Shown: positions 1 to 7,243 of the stretch, one piece after another | Numbering within the stretch: position 1 is the stretch's first letter | Layout of the letters: each line of letters opens with the position of its first letter | Assembly (NCBI GenBank): GCA_017623335.1 | Contig: JAGAPI010000231.1 | Location: 1-15,787 of the forward strand | From: Prevotella sp. | Lineage (GTDB): Bacteria > Bacteroidota > Bacteroidia > Bacteroidales > Bacteroidaceae | DNA: 15,787 bases | Direction: 5' to 3' | The notes under the pieces: generated by a model | Told to the model about the DNA's origin: nothing | Seen by the model: the letters and a program-made list of their open reading frames with translations, nothing else | Database searches by the model: none | Translations under genes and position numbers: made by a program

Positions 1-399
1 ACCACCCGTCTGGCAAAGACTGCAGGCTCAGCCCTCAACGATATCGTTGTGATGCTGCTCGGTCTCACTGTGGGATGCTCCACTCAGGCAAGCGAGTTCC
101 TCACATGGAACACTCTCTTCATCTTCGTTGTAGGTGCCTGCGCTTTCTGCGTTGCCACTGCCAGCGGTGTATGCTTCGTGAAACTGATGAACCTGTTCCT
201 GCCTGAGGGCAAGAAGATAAATCCGCTTATCGGTAATGCCGGTGTGAGTGCCGTGCCTATGAGTGCCCGAATAAGCAACAACCTCGGTTTGGAGTACGAC
301 CGCCGCAACTTCCTGCTCATGCACGCCATGGGACCGAATGTTGCCGGAGTCATCGGTTCGGCTGTGGCTGCAGGTGCGCTGTTGGGATTCCTCAGTTAG
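1..399 (+). CDS. Sodium ion-translocating decarboxylase, beta subunit (3' end only)
   Basis: The reading frame is open from base 1 and its start lies outside the window; 132 residues are visible. The hydrophobic segments, the conserved stretch around NPLIGNAGVSAVPMSAR and the ending GPNVAGVIGSAVAAGALLGF are typical of the beta subunit (OadB/MmdB/GcdB) of biotin-dependent decarboxylases. Known role of the family: this inner-membrane subunit decarboxylates carboxybiotin and couples this to Na+ export. The substrate (oxaloacetate, methylmalonyl-CoA or glutaconyl-CoA) cannot be decided from the C-terminus. In Bacteroidales the gene is usually last in a cluster with the carboxyltransferase and biotin-carrier genes, which fits the gap and the unrelated trmD gene downstream. 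The family is secure; the exact enzyme is not. Confidence 0.88.
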   Translation, partial: TTRLAKTAGSALNDIVVMLLGLTVGCSTQASEFLTWNTLFIFVVGACAFCVATASGVCFVKLMNLFLPEGKKINPLIGNAGVSAVPMSARISNNLGLEYDRRNFLLMHAMGPNVAGVIGSAVAAGALLGFLS

Positions 400-528
400 T
401 CCTCTGCTAATAATAAAAGGTTAATGATAATCTTTTAGAGGATAAAAAGAAAGTATTAGGATGATTTATTGACGTGTAGCCGGAAGCCATCAGTGCTTCT
501 GGCTACATTCTCACTTAAAAACATATAT
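400..528 (+). other. Intergenic leader before trmD, with two possible hairpins
   Basis: This gap has no gene. A first weak fold pairs CCTCT (401-405) and AAAAG (415-419) with the contiguous CTTTTAGAGG at 432-441, leaving a nine-base bulge. A second, much stronger hairpin occupies 476-506 and is listed separately. I found no clean TAnnTTTG box, so I cannot say where trmD transcription starts. Confidence 0.4.
476..506 (+). terminator. 12-bp hairpin between the decarboxylase gene and trmD
   Basis: GTAGCCGGAAGC (476-487) pairs with GCTTCTGGCTAC (495-506) across a 7-base loop, with one G-U pair. No run of T follows, so it is not a textbook intrinsic terminator. It ends 22 bases before the trmD ATG. 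It may stabilise the 3' end of the upstream mRNA, terminate weakly, or shape the trmD leader. Confidence 0.4.
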
Positions 529-1203
529 ATGCGAATAGACATTATAACAGTTCTACCCGAGATGCTTGAGGGCTTTGTCAACGAGTCTATCGTGGCACGG
601 GCACAAAAGAAAGGCTTGGCTGAAGTCCATCTTCACAATCTGCGTGACTACACCACAGATAAGTGGAAGCGTGTTGACGACTATCCCTACGGAGGTTTTG
701 CAGGCATGGTGATGCAGTGTGCGCCCATCGACCGTGCCATCAGCGCATTGAAGGCTGAGCGTGACTATGATGAAGTGATATACACCTCGCCCGACGGCGA
801 GAAGTTCGACCAGCATGTTGCCAATGAGCTGTCGATGAAGGGTAATCTCATCATCCTATGCGGTCATTACAAGGGTATTGACCACCGCATCCGCGAGCAC
901 CTCATTACCCGTGAGATAAGCATTGGCGACTATGTGCTCACCGGCGGCGAGCTTGCAGCGGCGGTGATGGCAGATGCCATTGTGCGCATCGTTCCCGGAG
1001 TCATCGGTGACGAGCAGAGTGCGTTGAGTGACTGTTTCCAGGATGACATGCTGTCGGCACCTATCTACACCCGTCCTGCTGACTACAATGGATGGAAAGT
1101 TCCTGAAATACTGCTCAGCGGCAACGAGGCAAAAATCAAGCAGTGGGAGATGGATCAGGCAATGGAGCGCACACGGCTGTTACGTCCTGATCTTCTTGAG
1201 TAA
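529..1203 (+). CDS. trmD: tRNA (guanine37-N1)-methyltransferase TrmD
   Basis: The 224-residue protein has normal family length. It transfers methyl from S-adenosylmethionine to N1 of G37 next to the anticodon, preventing +1 frameshifts. Visible landmarks are the start [12 protein letters not shown], the knot-forming LCGHYKG at residues 110-116, GDYVLTGGE at 133-141, and D168 in the SDCF segment, matching the catalytic aspartate of E. coli TrmD (D169). The C-terminus ([19 protein letters not shown]) is also typical. The ATG at 529 is chosen because the protein then starts exactly like its homologues; an in-frame TTG at 469 would translate the hairpin. The rpsP-rimM-rplS neighbours known from E. 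coli are absent, and trmD stands alone between a leader hairpin and a strong terminator. Confidence 0.96.
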   Translation: MRIDIITVLPEMLEGFVNESIVARAQKKGLAEVHLHNLRDYTTDKWKRVDDYPYGGFAGMVMQCAPIDRAISALKAERDYDEVIYTSPDGEKFDQHVANELSMKGNLIILCGHYKGIDHRIREHLITREISIGDYVLTGGELAAAVMADAIVRIVPGVIGDEQSALSDCFQDDMLSAPIYTRPADYNGWKVPEILLSGNEAKIKQWEMDQAMERTRLLRPDLLE

Positions 1204-1285
1204 TGTTTGAAGATTGCTATATCAATATTACATTTTATGATAACTTGAGTGTAATTCAGTGAAAAAAGGCAGATAAAGGAAACGT

Positions 1286-1333
1286 AAAAAGGAAATAACA
1301 ATTTGCAAAAGCCCGTTATTTCCTTTTTTTTTT
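1286..1333 (+). terminator. Intrinsic terminator after trmD
   Basis: GGAAATAAC (1291-1299) pairs perfectly with GTTATTTCC (1315-1323). The stem can extend through A1286-1290 and T1324-1328, and T continues to 1333. The 15-base loop is longer than usual. This is a convincing stop signal for trmD, and its T-tract lies immediately against the pgk promoter box. Confidence 0.85.
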
Positions 1334-1334
1334 A

Positions 1335-1342
1335 TAATTTTG
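1335..1342 (+). promoter_or_regulatory. Bacteroidales -7 box for pgk
   Basis: TAATTTTG at 1335-1342 matches the Bacteroidota TAnnTTTG consensus. The expected -33 region falls inside the trmD terminator stem and shows no clear TTG at the usual spacing; the nearest TTTG (1302-1305) is 29 bases upstream. The predicted pgk leader is about 115 bases long. Confidence 0.6.
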
Positions 1343-1463
1343 CAGCAAGCTTTTCGGCTGTGCTTGAACAATGATATTGGAATCAGGCTTTAAAGTTGTG
1401 CTGACAGGTTGGGTAAAAAGATATAAACAACATTATATAATTTTAAGAATAAAAACAGAAATT

Positions 1464-2717
1464 ATGACAATCAACGATTACAAATTTGCAGGCAAGAAGG
1501 CTATCGTTCGCGTAGACTTCAATGTGCCATTGAATGAGAATGGTGAGATTACTGACGACACTCGTATCAAGGGTGCCATGCCAACCCTGAAGAAGGTATT
1601 GGCTGACGGCGGCGCTCTTATCATCATGAGCCACATGGGCAAGCCAAAGGGCAAGGTTAATCCTAAGATGAGCCTTGGTCAGATTAAGGATGCCGTTGCC
1701 GCTGCTCTCGGTGTTGCCGAGGTTAAGTTTGCTCCCGATTGTGCAAAGGCACAGGATGCTGCTGCCGCACTGCAGATGGGCGAGGTGCTGCTGCTTGAGA
1801 ACCTCCGTTTCTATCCTGAGGAGGAGGGCAAGCCAGTTGGTGTAGAGAAGGGTACTCCCGAATATGACGAGGCAAAGAAGGCTATGAAGGCAAGCCAGAA
1901 GGAGTTTGCAAAGACTCTTGCTTCTTATGCAGACTGCTATATCATGGATGCTTTCGGTACAGCTCACCGCAAGCATGCCTCTACAGCTGTTATCGCTGAT
2001 TACTTCGACGCTGACAACAAGATGCTCGGTTACCTCATGGAGAAAGAGGTTGCTGCCGTTGACGCTGTGCTCGGCAACATCAAGCGTCCTTTCACAGCTA
2101 TCATGGGTGGCTCTAAGGTTTCTACCAAGATTGGTATCATCGAGAACCTGCTCGGCAAGGTTGACAACCTCATCCTCTGTGGCGGTATGACCTATACCTT
2201 TGCCAAGGCTCAGGGCGGCAACATCGGTAACTCAATCTGTGAGGATGACAAGCTCGATGTGGCTCTTGACGTGATGAAGAAGGCAAAGGCGAACGGTGTG
2301 ACCCTCGTGCTCGGTACCGACTGCGTGTCTGCTGATGCTTTCTCTAACGATGCCACTACTCAGATTGTTCCTGCAAACGCCATGCCAGAGGGATGGGAAG
2401 GTCTTGACGCAGGTCCTGAGACACGCAAGCTCTTCGCTGAGGCTATCGAGGGTGCAAAGACCATTCTGTGGAACGGTCCTGCAGGTGTGTTCGAGTTCGA
2501 CAATTTCGTAGGCGGCTCAAAGGCTGTTGCCGAGGCTATCTGCAAGGCTACGGCAAACGGTGCGTTCTCACTCATCGGCGGTGGCGACTCTGTGGCTTGC
2601 ATCAATAAGTTTGGTATGGCAGATCAGGTAAGCTATATCTCTACTGGCGGTGGCGCTCTGCTTGAGGCTATCGAGGGTAAGGTGCTTCCTGGAGTTGCTG
2701 CCATCAAGGGCGAATAA
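1464..2717 (+). CDS. pgk: Phosphoglycerate kinase
   Basis: This 417-residue cytosolic glycolytic enzyme interconverts 1,3-bisphosphoglycerate + ADP and 3-phosphoglycerate + ATP. The PGK signature RVDFNVPL is at residues 16-23. The GGGDS nucleotide-binding loop begins at residue 372, and the C-terminal [20 protein letters not shown] helix is intact. Length agrees with Bacteroidales homologues. The frame stays open upstream to 1371, but the extension has no family counterpart, so the ATG at 1464 is used. No Shine-Dalgarno sequence precedes it; the leader just upstream is AT-rich. An EFR1 ferredoxin gene begins 16 bases after the stop with no terminator between, so the two are probably co-transcribed. 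Confidence 0.97.
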   Translation: MTINDYKFAGKKAIVRVDFNVPLNENGEITDDTRIKGAMPTLKKVLADGGALIIMSHMGKPKGKVNPKMSLGQIKDAVAAALGVAEVKFAPDCAKAQDAAAALQMGEVLLLENLRFYPEEEGKPVGVEKGTPEYDEAKKAMKASQKEFAKTLASYADCYIMDAFGTAHRKHASTAVIADYFDADNKMLGYLMEKEVAAVDAVLGNIKRPFTAIMGGSKVSTKIGIIENLLGKVDNLILCGGMTYTFAKAQGGNIGNSICEDDKLDVALDVMKKAKANGVTLVLGTDCVSADAFSNDATTQIVPANAMPEGWEGLDAGPETRKLFAEAIEGAKTILWNGPAGVFEFDNFVGGSKAVAEAICKATANGAFSLIGGGDSVACINKFGMADQVSYISTGGGALLEAIEGKVLPGVAAIKGE

Positions 2718-2733
2718 ACACTCCACACTATAT

Positions 2734-3516
2734 ATGCTTTTCTGTTTCTCTGGAACAGGTAATACCAGATGGGCGGCACAGACAATAGCGCAGGCTCTTG
2801 ACGACCGCCTTGTGGACATCGCCGACAGACATCAATGGCAGACAGATTACAATCTGGCTGACGGTGAGTCTGTCGGCTTTTGTTTTCCCGTGCATGGCTG
2901 GCAACCGCCACGCATCTTCCGTGAGTTTGTATCACAGCTTTGCATTTCCAATGCCTCAAACAGATATTGCTATGCTGTTTGTACTTGTGGCGACAGCATA
3001 GGCAAGGCTATGGATATGTTTCAAAATGATGTTCTTGCCGTAGGCTTTAGACTCACTGCCGCTTTCTCGCTCATCATGCCTGAGAGCTATGTGTGCCTGC
3101 CGTTTATGTACACCGATACAGTGGAGCGTGAGCATGAGAAAATCTCTGTTTCTGCAAAGAAGCTCGACGGTATTATAAATATAATAAGGTGTAGGGAGGA
3201 AAATCACCGCGACATTGTTGAGGGGCCGATGCCGTGGACACTTACCCATATAGTAGGCGCTTTTTTCAACCGCTTCATGATTACCGACAAACCATTTACT
3301 GTGGATGCAGATGTTTGCACACATTGCGGGCTTTGCCAGAAGGTTTGTCCTACTGCTAACATCACATGCACAGCCGACGGACTGCCTTCATGGAATTGCA
3401 ACGGCAACTGTACATGCTGTCTCGCCTGCTATCATCATTGTCCCGTTCACGCCATCAATTACCGCAATATCACCCGCAAACGCGGACAGTATTTTTTCGG
3501 TATAAAACATAGATAG
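2734..3516 (+). CDS. EFR1-family flavodoxin/ferredoxin fusion protein
   Basis: The protein has 260 residues. The N-terminus MLFCFSGTGNTRWAA is a flavodoxin-type FMN phosphate loop (residues 6-11). A flavodoxin-like domain fills roughly residues 1-150. Two ferredoxin clusters follow: C195-x2-C198-x2-C201-x3-C205-P and C226-x2-C229-x2-C232-x3-C236-P. All eight 4Fe-4S ligands are present; C222 and C228 are extra. The protein should be a cytosolic electron carrier linking FMN and two iron-sulfur clusters; partners are unknown for this family. The ATG at 2734 gives the usual EFR1 start right at the flavodoxin strand. A longer frame from 2650 would overlap pgk and is not needed. Position directly behind pgk implies shared transcription. 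Confidence 0.88.
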   Translation: MLFCFSGTGNTRWAAQTIAQALDDRLVDIADRHQWQTDYNLADGESVGFCFPVHGWQPPRIFREFVSQLCISNASNRYCYAVCTCGDSIGKAMDMFQNDVLAVGFRLTAAFSLIMPESYVCLPFMYTDTVEREHEKISVSAKKLDGIINIIRCREENHRDIVEGPMPWTLTHIVGAFFNRFMITDKPFTVDADVCTHCGLCQKVCPTANITCTADGLPSWNCNGNCTCCLACYHHCPVHAINYRNITRKRGQYFFGIKHR

Positions 3517-3688
3517 CAAAGCATCACTACAAGCCAACTAAAGCCTGTTTCATTCGGCTTTGAATTCCTTGACAGCGATGGAAAAGGACAATTGTGAAAA
3601 TGGTATGACAGTCGTGAGACGTGAAACCTTAAAGATTCGTAAAAACGAAAAAGATAATTTGCTGGCATTCTGCAATAGTAACCTCGTG

Positions 3689-3701
3689 GTAACTATGTTA
3701 C
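3689..3701. promoter_or_regulatory. Possible operator upstream of the cupin promoter
   Basis: GTAAC-TAT-GTTAC is a perfect 13-base palindrome. Another GTAAC starts 11 bases upstream at 3678. The site lies 14 bases before the -33 element, where an activator or a competing repressor could bind. The HxlR regulator encoded at 4318 is a candidate binder, purely by proximity. Confidence 0.3.
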
Positions 3702-3715
3702 GGTGGTGTGGGTTA

Positions 3716-3746
3716 TTGCAGGATAAGGGAAAAAGATGTAACTTTG
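3716..3746 (+). promoter_or_regulatory. Promoter of the cupin gene
   Basis: TTG at 3716-3718 and TAACTTTG at 3739-3746 are separated by 20 bases. This agrees with the Bacteroidota -33/-7 consensus TTG...TAnnTTTG and its spacing. Transcription should begin near 3751-3754. Confidence 0.72.
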
Positions 3747-3810
3747 CACCCGGAATCAAGAAATTGATTTAAGAAAAAGGAATTAAGAATTAAAAAACAA
3801 ATTTAGAACT

Positions 3811-4206
3811 ATGAGCAAAGTAAACATTAAGCAGATTGGCAATGGCTGGTGCGTTGCCTCTGCAGGTAAGCTGACGGGCATGTTGGAAAAGACATTTGTG
3901 AAGGACGACATGGGACTGACATCGATGGAGATTTCCTTTGGTTCGCTTTCCGAAGGACAGGCGGTGCCTTTCAATCACAAACACAAGCAGAATGAGGAGG
4001 TATATATTGTGCTTGGCGGTAAAGGAGTGTTCATTGTCGACGGCACAGAAGTGGAAGTAGAGGCTGGCGACATTGTGCGCATGGCTCCACAGGTGGTGCG
4101 ATGCAACAAAAATACGGGTAGTGAGCCATTTACCTATATTTGTATGCAGGCAAAGGACAATTCACTGGAGCAATATGTGATGAGCGATGCCGAGATAGTT
4201 GAGTAA
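3811..4206 (+). CDS. Small single-domain cupin protein
   Basis: The 131-residue protein is one small beta-barrel cupin domain of roughly residues 38-115. The first cupin motif is clear: G49, H56, H58 and E62/E63, then G69-G70, giving two histidines and a glutamate as likely metal ligands. The second motif is G86-D-I-V-R-M-A-P93, but the usual metal-binding histidine after P93 is absent; R97-C98-N99 occupy that stretch. Either a three-ligand site or a non-catalytic sensor/binding role is possible, so no reaction is assigned. No signal peptide is visible, so it is probably cytosolic. It has its own promoter and terminator and is therefore monocistronic, followed by an HxlR regulator that might control it. 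Confidence 0.87.
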   Translation: MSKVNIKQIGNGWCVASAGKLTGMLEKTFVKDDMGLTSMEISFGSLSEGQAVPFNHKHKQNEEVYIVLGGKGVFIVDGTEVEVEAGDIVRMAPQVVRCNKNTGSEPFTYICMQAKDNSLEQYVMSDAEIVE

Positions 4207-4233
4207 AATAAAGGAAAACTTACACAAATACAG

Positions 4234-4272
4234 CGGGAGGAGGCAATAAAAAGCACATCCTCCCGTTTTCTT
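4234..4272 (+). terminator. Intrinsic terminator after the cupin gene
   Basis: CGGGAGGA (4234-4241) pairs perfectly with TCCTCCCG (4258-4265), then TTTTCTT follows. The loop is 16 bases. It lies 28 bases past the cupin stop and insulates the hxlR-type gene downstream. Confidence 0.85.
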
Positions 4273-4317
4273 AATATAATTAATTTGACTCACCGAATTA
4301 CGAACAAGATTCACGAT

Positions 4318-4701
4318 ATGATAAACTACGTTGACGTGCGCGACCTGCTTTTTCCCGACTGCCCCATACGCAATGTCCTTTCGCGTATAGGCGACAAGTG
4401 GTCACTGCTGGTGCTCCACACTCTGGCTGGCAGTCGTGAGCCGCTACGCTTTTCAGCCCTGCGCAGGCTCATTCCCGACATCTCGCAAAAGGTGCTCACC
4501 GACACCCTGCGCCATCTTGAGGAAGACGGACTGGTAGTGAGGACGGTATATGCCGAAGTGCCGCCGCGCGTGGAGTATAGCATTACTGAGCGTGGTGAGT
4601 CGTTTATGCATGCCTGCCGTCCTATGATAGAGTGGGCGGTGGAACATCTTGCCACTATCGTGGAGGGTAGGAAGCAGCATCGCTTCATGGATGATTTATA
4701 A
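4318..4701 (+). CDS. HxlR-family winged-helix transcriptional regulator
   Basis: The 127-residue protein has the HxlR layout: a cysteine before the first helix (C15 in [10 protein letters not shown]), [13 protein letters not shown] at residues 24-36, the recognition-helix region around [20 protein letters not shown], and the wing with [12 protein letters not shown]. HxlR proteins bind DNA as dimers. In members such as YodB and HypR the equivalent N-terminal cysteine senses electrophiles or oxidants; that this one does so is inference. The ATG at 4318 is preferred because homologues begin shortly before the cysteine; a TTG at 4285 would add 11 unsupported residues. A near-consensus TTAATTTG at 4280-4287 could be its -7 box, but no -33 partner is obvious. 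A cupin gene just upstream may be its target. Confidence 0.9.
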   Translation: MINYVDVRDLLFPDCPIRNVLSRIGDKWSLLVLHTLAGSREPLRFSALRRLIPDISQKVLTDTLRHLEEDGLVVRTVYAEVPPRVEYSITERGESFMHACRPMIEWAVEHLATIVEGRKQHRFMDDL

Positions 4702-4733
4702 CCTACACACAGTGCACCTTTTATTTTCGTGGA

Positions 4734-4857
4734 CCCCCTGTATCTTTTTCAAAAAACGTGCTACACGTTGCACCCTGCATAATCCCTGTGTTTATCTGTG
4801 TTTCAGGGCTATAGGGTGCAACGTGTAGCACGTTTAAGACTGATAAGGTAAAGGGGG
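4734..4857. repeat. 124-base imperfect palindrome with perfect 23-base core arms
   Basis: The core arm at 4754-4776 is the exact reverse complement of 4813-4835. Outside it, 4734-4750 pairs with 4841-4857 with three true mismatches and two G-U pairs. Inside the 36-base loop CCCTG (4784-4788) can pair with CAGGG (4804-4808), and CTGTGTTT is directly repeated at 4786-4793 and 4796-4803. Each core arm also holds its own palindrome, AACGTG-N3-CACGTT. The element sits between convergent genes, as repeat-derived terminators and miniature mobile elements often do. No target-site duplication is evident. No transposase or second copy is in the window. Confidence 0.9.
4748..4835 (-). terminator. Probable terminator of the FISUMP operon, formed by the palindrome core
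   Basis: Read on the minus strand, the 23-bp stem ends in CACGTTTTTT: the last three stem bases plus three more give six T (plus-strand A4751-4756). That is a proper U-tract for transcripts coming from 4889-7716. In the plus direction only three T follow (4833-4835), so termination of hxlR readthrough should be weaker. Confidence 0.65.
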
Positions 4858-4888
4858 CAGTTCGTTGTTTATTTATATACGAAGTTAT

Positions 4889-7243
4889 TTATTCTTTGAT
4901 GGCTCTTATGCTGGCTCCATTGCAGGACTCAATGCCTTTGGTCGTGTCGCTTCCAAATTGCTTTATTCTGAACAAGGTGTTAGAGCCAGCCATATATTCC
5001 ATGAATGTGCCGTACCAATAGTAACCGCCAGTTTCCTGTTCGTGTGTCTTAGAGAATCCTGCTGCCGGCAGGAATATTTTGTTTCCGTTTCTGCCAGTTA
5101 CCATCATGCCGTTTATGCCATTGTTGTCGGTCCACCTTTGGCTGCTGTAAATCATCAACTCTTCGTATTCCTCTTTTGTAGGCATGTGCCAACCGTTACC
5201 CCATGTGGTGTGTGCTGCATCGTAATCTGTGCCCTCAATGTTCTGCTTGATGTCGGTTTCATAAGTATATTTCGTAGGAGGTTTGTTGGGATCTTGCTCT
5301 GGTGGAGTGAAATGTGTGTAGTTGTCCCATGAGTAAGAGTCTTTCTCCATCAGTTCCGCCCAAGCATAATATCCTCCGTATTCTCCCGGGGCCGCTGCTC
5401 CCACGTTGCAGCACGCCCATTGCTTGCCGCTTGGCAGTCCGAGGTCAATCATGTGCGGGTGATGGTTGTCAGGACATAGCGTTTTTTCAGATTCCTGTGT
5501 AGTGAATGTCTCTGTGGGGGTGGCCGGCAGATTTAATCCCATAAATTTCACCAATGGTCGGACATTATATGTCTTTCCATAAAGTAGTCCGTCGAATTGA
5601 CTGGTAAATTCATAGCTCTTTTTTGAGCCTTGGTATTCTTCGCTGCTGTAGCACCTTCCCTCTACGTTGTTGCCACTTTCATCAAGCAGTTCAAAGCCCA
5701 GCTGCACGGGCATTATCAGGTCTCTGCTCGCCAGACAGCTTAATTTGGCGATGTTTTGGTCTGTTGTCACACCAATATGTGAGAATTCTGGCACCAGATA
5801 CCATTCCTTGGTAAATAGTGTGCCCAATTCCACTCTTGCAGGCTCTGGAGTGTAGTGGTGCTCTTCGTTAAGTTTTGCTTCAGCCTTGAACTTGGCGTGC
5901 GCCGCCAGCGCGTCCACCCATATCTTGCTGTCTTTTATGCTGTTGTAGTATCCTGTCCCGTCTGTCTGTTCTGTGTTGAAATGGAACTGCCCTGAGAGTT
6001 TTGGACCCACACATACTTCGGCCTCACTTTTTAAAAAGGCTCCGAAACATTCCATTGTGCCAAATGACACTCTTGCCATTCCGCCCACGTGGCAAGAGCC
6101 GTTGAGGTCGATAGAAGTGGCCGTTTGGGTATAGTTGTCCTTTTCATCTTCGTTGTCTATTTTCGTGTCCTCTTGGTAAATGTTGCCGTTGAGATATGTG
6201 AAACTTGTCTGATAGTTGTATTTGGGACTTTTTATGTTGTATGCCAAGGACGCATTTCCTTCAATTTCAACAAATGTATGTGCCGAAATCTCAAATTTGA
6301 AGACAGGTATGAACTCTATCGGGAAATATTTCACGAACAGTGTCTTTCCTTCCGTCACCTCTTCAAAATTTTGGGAAATATCTGCCGTCAGCCTTGCCGA
6401 TGCCTGCCAGTCGTGGTTCATTCTTAGTTCAAGCTTTTGGATCTTGTCTGAGAAATTATATACGATGGTTCCTTTTATGTTGCCGTCAATGTCTCCGCTT
6501 GCTGTCACGTCCCAATTATTCCCCGAACGTGTGTAGTCAAGTCCAAATTCCAGATTAAATGTTCCCAAATCATATTCGCTGTCATCTTCGCTTCTTGTCG
6601 GCAATCTTTTGTGTGAGTTGCTATTTGTCACTCGCTCCACTCCGATGAGTTGTTTGAAGATGTCGCTGATGTCGGTGACAGTCTCGCAGTTCACGGTATA
6701 TCCGTCGTTGGCTGTAGTCACCGATTTCACCCTGCCCGCAAATCCTTCGTTGAAGTATGTACAGCTGGGATCTGTGCAAAGCAGAATCTCGTTTTGCTGC
6801 GGCACCATATCCTTTGACAGCGATGGTAAGAAGTGCAGGTTCATGCCGTCCACCTTTGTGATGTATTTCCACATGTTCTTGTCCATTACCTTCACGTTGC
6901 CGGCGAATATTACCGGCGGCTGCGTGAAACCGATACTGTCAACAGCGTTCATAGGGATATAGTGCACTCTGCCGTCGTGCGTGTACACGGCCTGCACAGC
7001 AGCTTCGCTCGCCCTTGGGGCTATGGCTTTTTTGGCGTAGTGAGCCGTAGTGTCGGGATAAAGCGGATATTCCAGATTACCCATGCTGTCCACAGGTACA
7101 GTAATAAACAATATGCTGTCTATATCTTCGGTTAGGAATGCGCTGAAGTCGCCGTCGTTGCGGTAAATATAAACGGCTTCTTGTGCGAGAATGCCGGTCA
7201 GACATGCTGCCGACATGATTATTGTAAGTATTAGTTTTCTCAT
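4889..7243 (-). CDS. Large secreted FISUMP-domain protein
   Basis: The 784-residue protein begins with a signal peptide, probably cut after GILA (residue 20). Residues 21-110 carry two 'DSI' segments (EDIDSILFI, NAVDSIGF) common at the front of Bacteroidales secreted proteins. Residues about 200-520 are an unrecognised, strand-rich region. Residues about 525-590 look like a fibronectin-III-type domain ending in TFTTQ. The C-terminal part from residue ~598 is a Fibrobacter succinogenes major paralogous (FISUMP) domain: MIDLGLPSGKQWACCNVGA, GYYAWAE, WGNGWHMPTKEEYEELM, SIRAIKE. Such proteins are found at the cell surface or outside; the function is unknown. Unlike its upstream partner it has no type IX secretion tail. 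Its ATG overlaps the partner's TGA by four bases (ATGA), implying translational coupling. Confidence 0.85.
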   Translation of the reverse strand: MRKLILTIIMSAACLTGILAQEAVYIYRNDGDFSAFLTEDIDSILFITVPVDSMGNLEYPLYPDTTAHYAKKAIAPRASEAAVQAVYTHDGRVHYIPMNAVDSIGFTQPPVIFAGNVKVMDKNMWKYITKVDGMNLHFLPSLSKDMVPQQNEILLCTDPSCTYFNEGFAGRVKSVTTANDGYTVNCETVTDISDIFKQLIGVERVTNSNSHKRLPTRSEDDSEYDLGTFNLEFGLDYTRSGNNWDVTASGDIDGNIKGTIVYNFSDKIQKLELRMNHDWQASARLTADISQNFEEVTEGKTLFVKYFPIEFIPVFKFEISAHTFVEIEGNASLAYNIKSPKYNYQTSFTYLNGNIYQEDTKIDNEDEKDNYTQTATSIDLNGSCHVGGMARVSFGTMECFGAFLKSEAEVCVGPKLSGQFHFNTEQTDGTGYYNSIKDSKIWVDALAAHAKFKAEAKLNEEHHYTPEPARVELGTLFTKEWYLVPEFSHIGVTTDQNIAKLSCLASRDLIMPVQLGFELLDESGNNVEGRCYSSEEYQGSKKSYEFTSQFDGLLYGKTYNVRPLVKFMGLNLPATPTETFTTQESEKTLCPDNHHPHMIDLGLPSGKQWACCNVGAAAPGEYGGYYAWAELMEKDSYSWDNYTHFTPPEQDPNKPPTKYTYETDIKQNIEGTDYDAAHTTWGNGWHMPTKEEYEELMIYSSQRWTDNNGINGMMVTGRNGNKIFLPAAGFSKTHEQETGGYYWYGTFMEYMAGSNTLFRIKQFGSDTTKGIESCNGASIRAIKE

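Larger units (their letters stand above)
3517..3810 (+). other. 294-base intergenic region before the cupin gene
   Basis: I see no credible gene. AAAGCC (3540-3545) can pair with GGCTTT (3556-3561), but no T-run follows. GTAAC occurs at 3678-3682 and 3689-3693, the latter forming a palindrome with GTTAC at 3697-3701. A consensus promoter lies at 3716-3746, leaving a leader of roughly 60 AT-rich bases before the cupin ATG. Confidence 0.5.

Noticed and set aside
469..528. TTG start extending TrmD by 20 residues
   Set aside because: The extension would translate through the leader hairpin and has no counterpart in TrmD proteins.
1371..1463. ATG start extending phosphoglycerate kinase by 31 residues
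   Set aside because: Added residues are unlike the family, whose proteins begin near [13 protein letters not shown].
3540..3561. AAAGCC/GGCTTT hairpin as a terminator for the EFR1 gene
   Set aside because: Only six pairs over a 10-base loop, with no T-run after it.
3560..3772. 70-codon frame in the gap before the cupin gene
   Set aside because: It begins with TTG, contains the cupin promoter inside it, and resembles no family.
4754..4835. Integron attC site
   Set aside because: AAC/GTT triplets occur, but the stem is perfectly paired without extrahelical bases, the right flank does not fit GTTRRRY, and no integrase or cassette is present.
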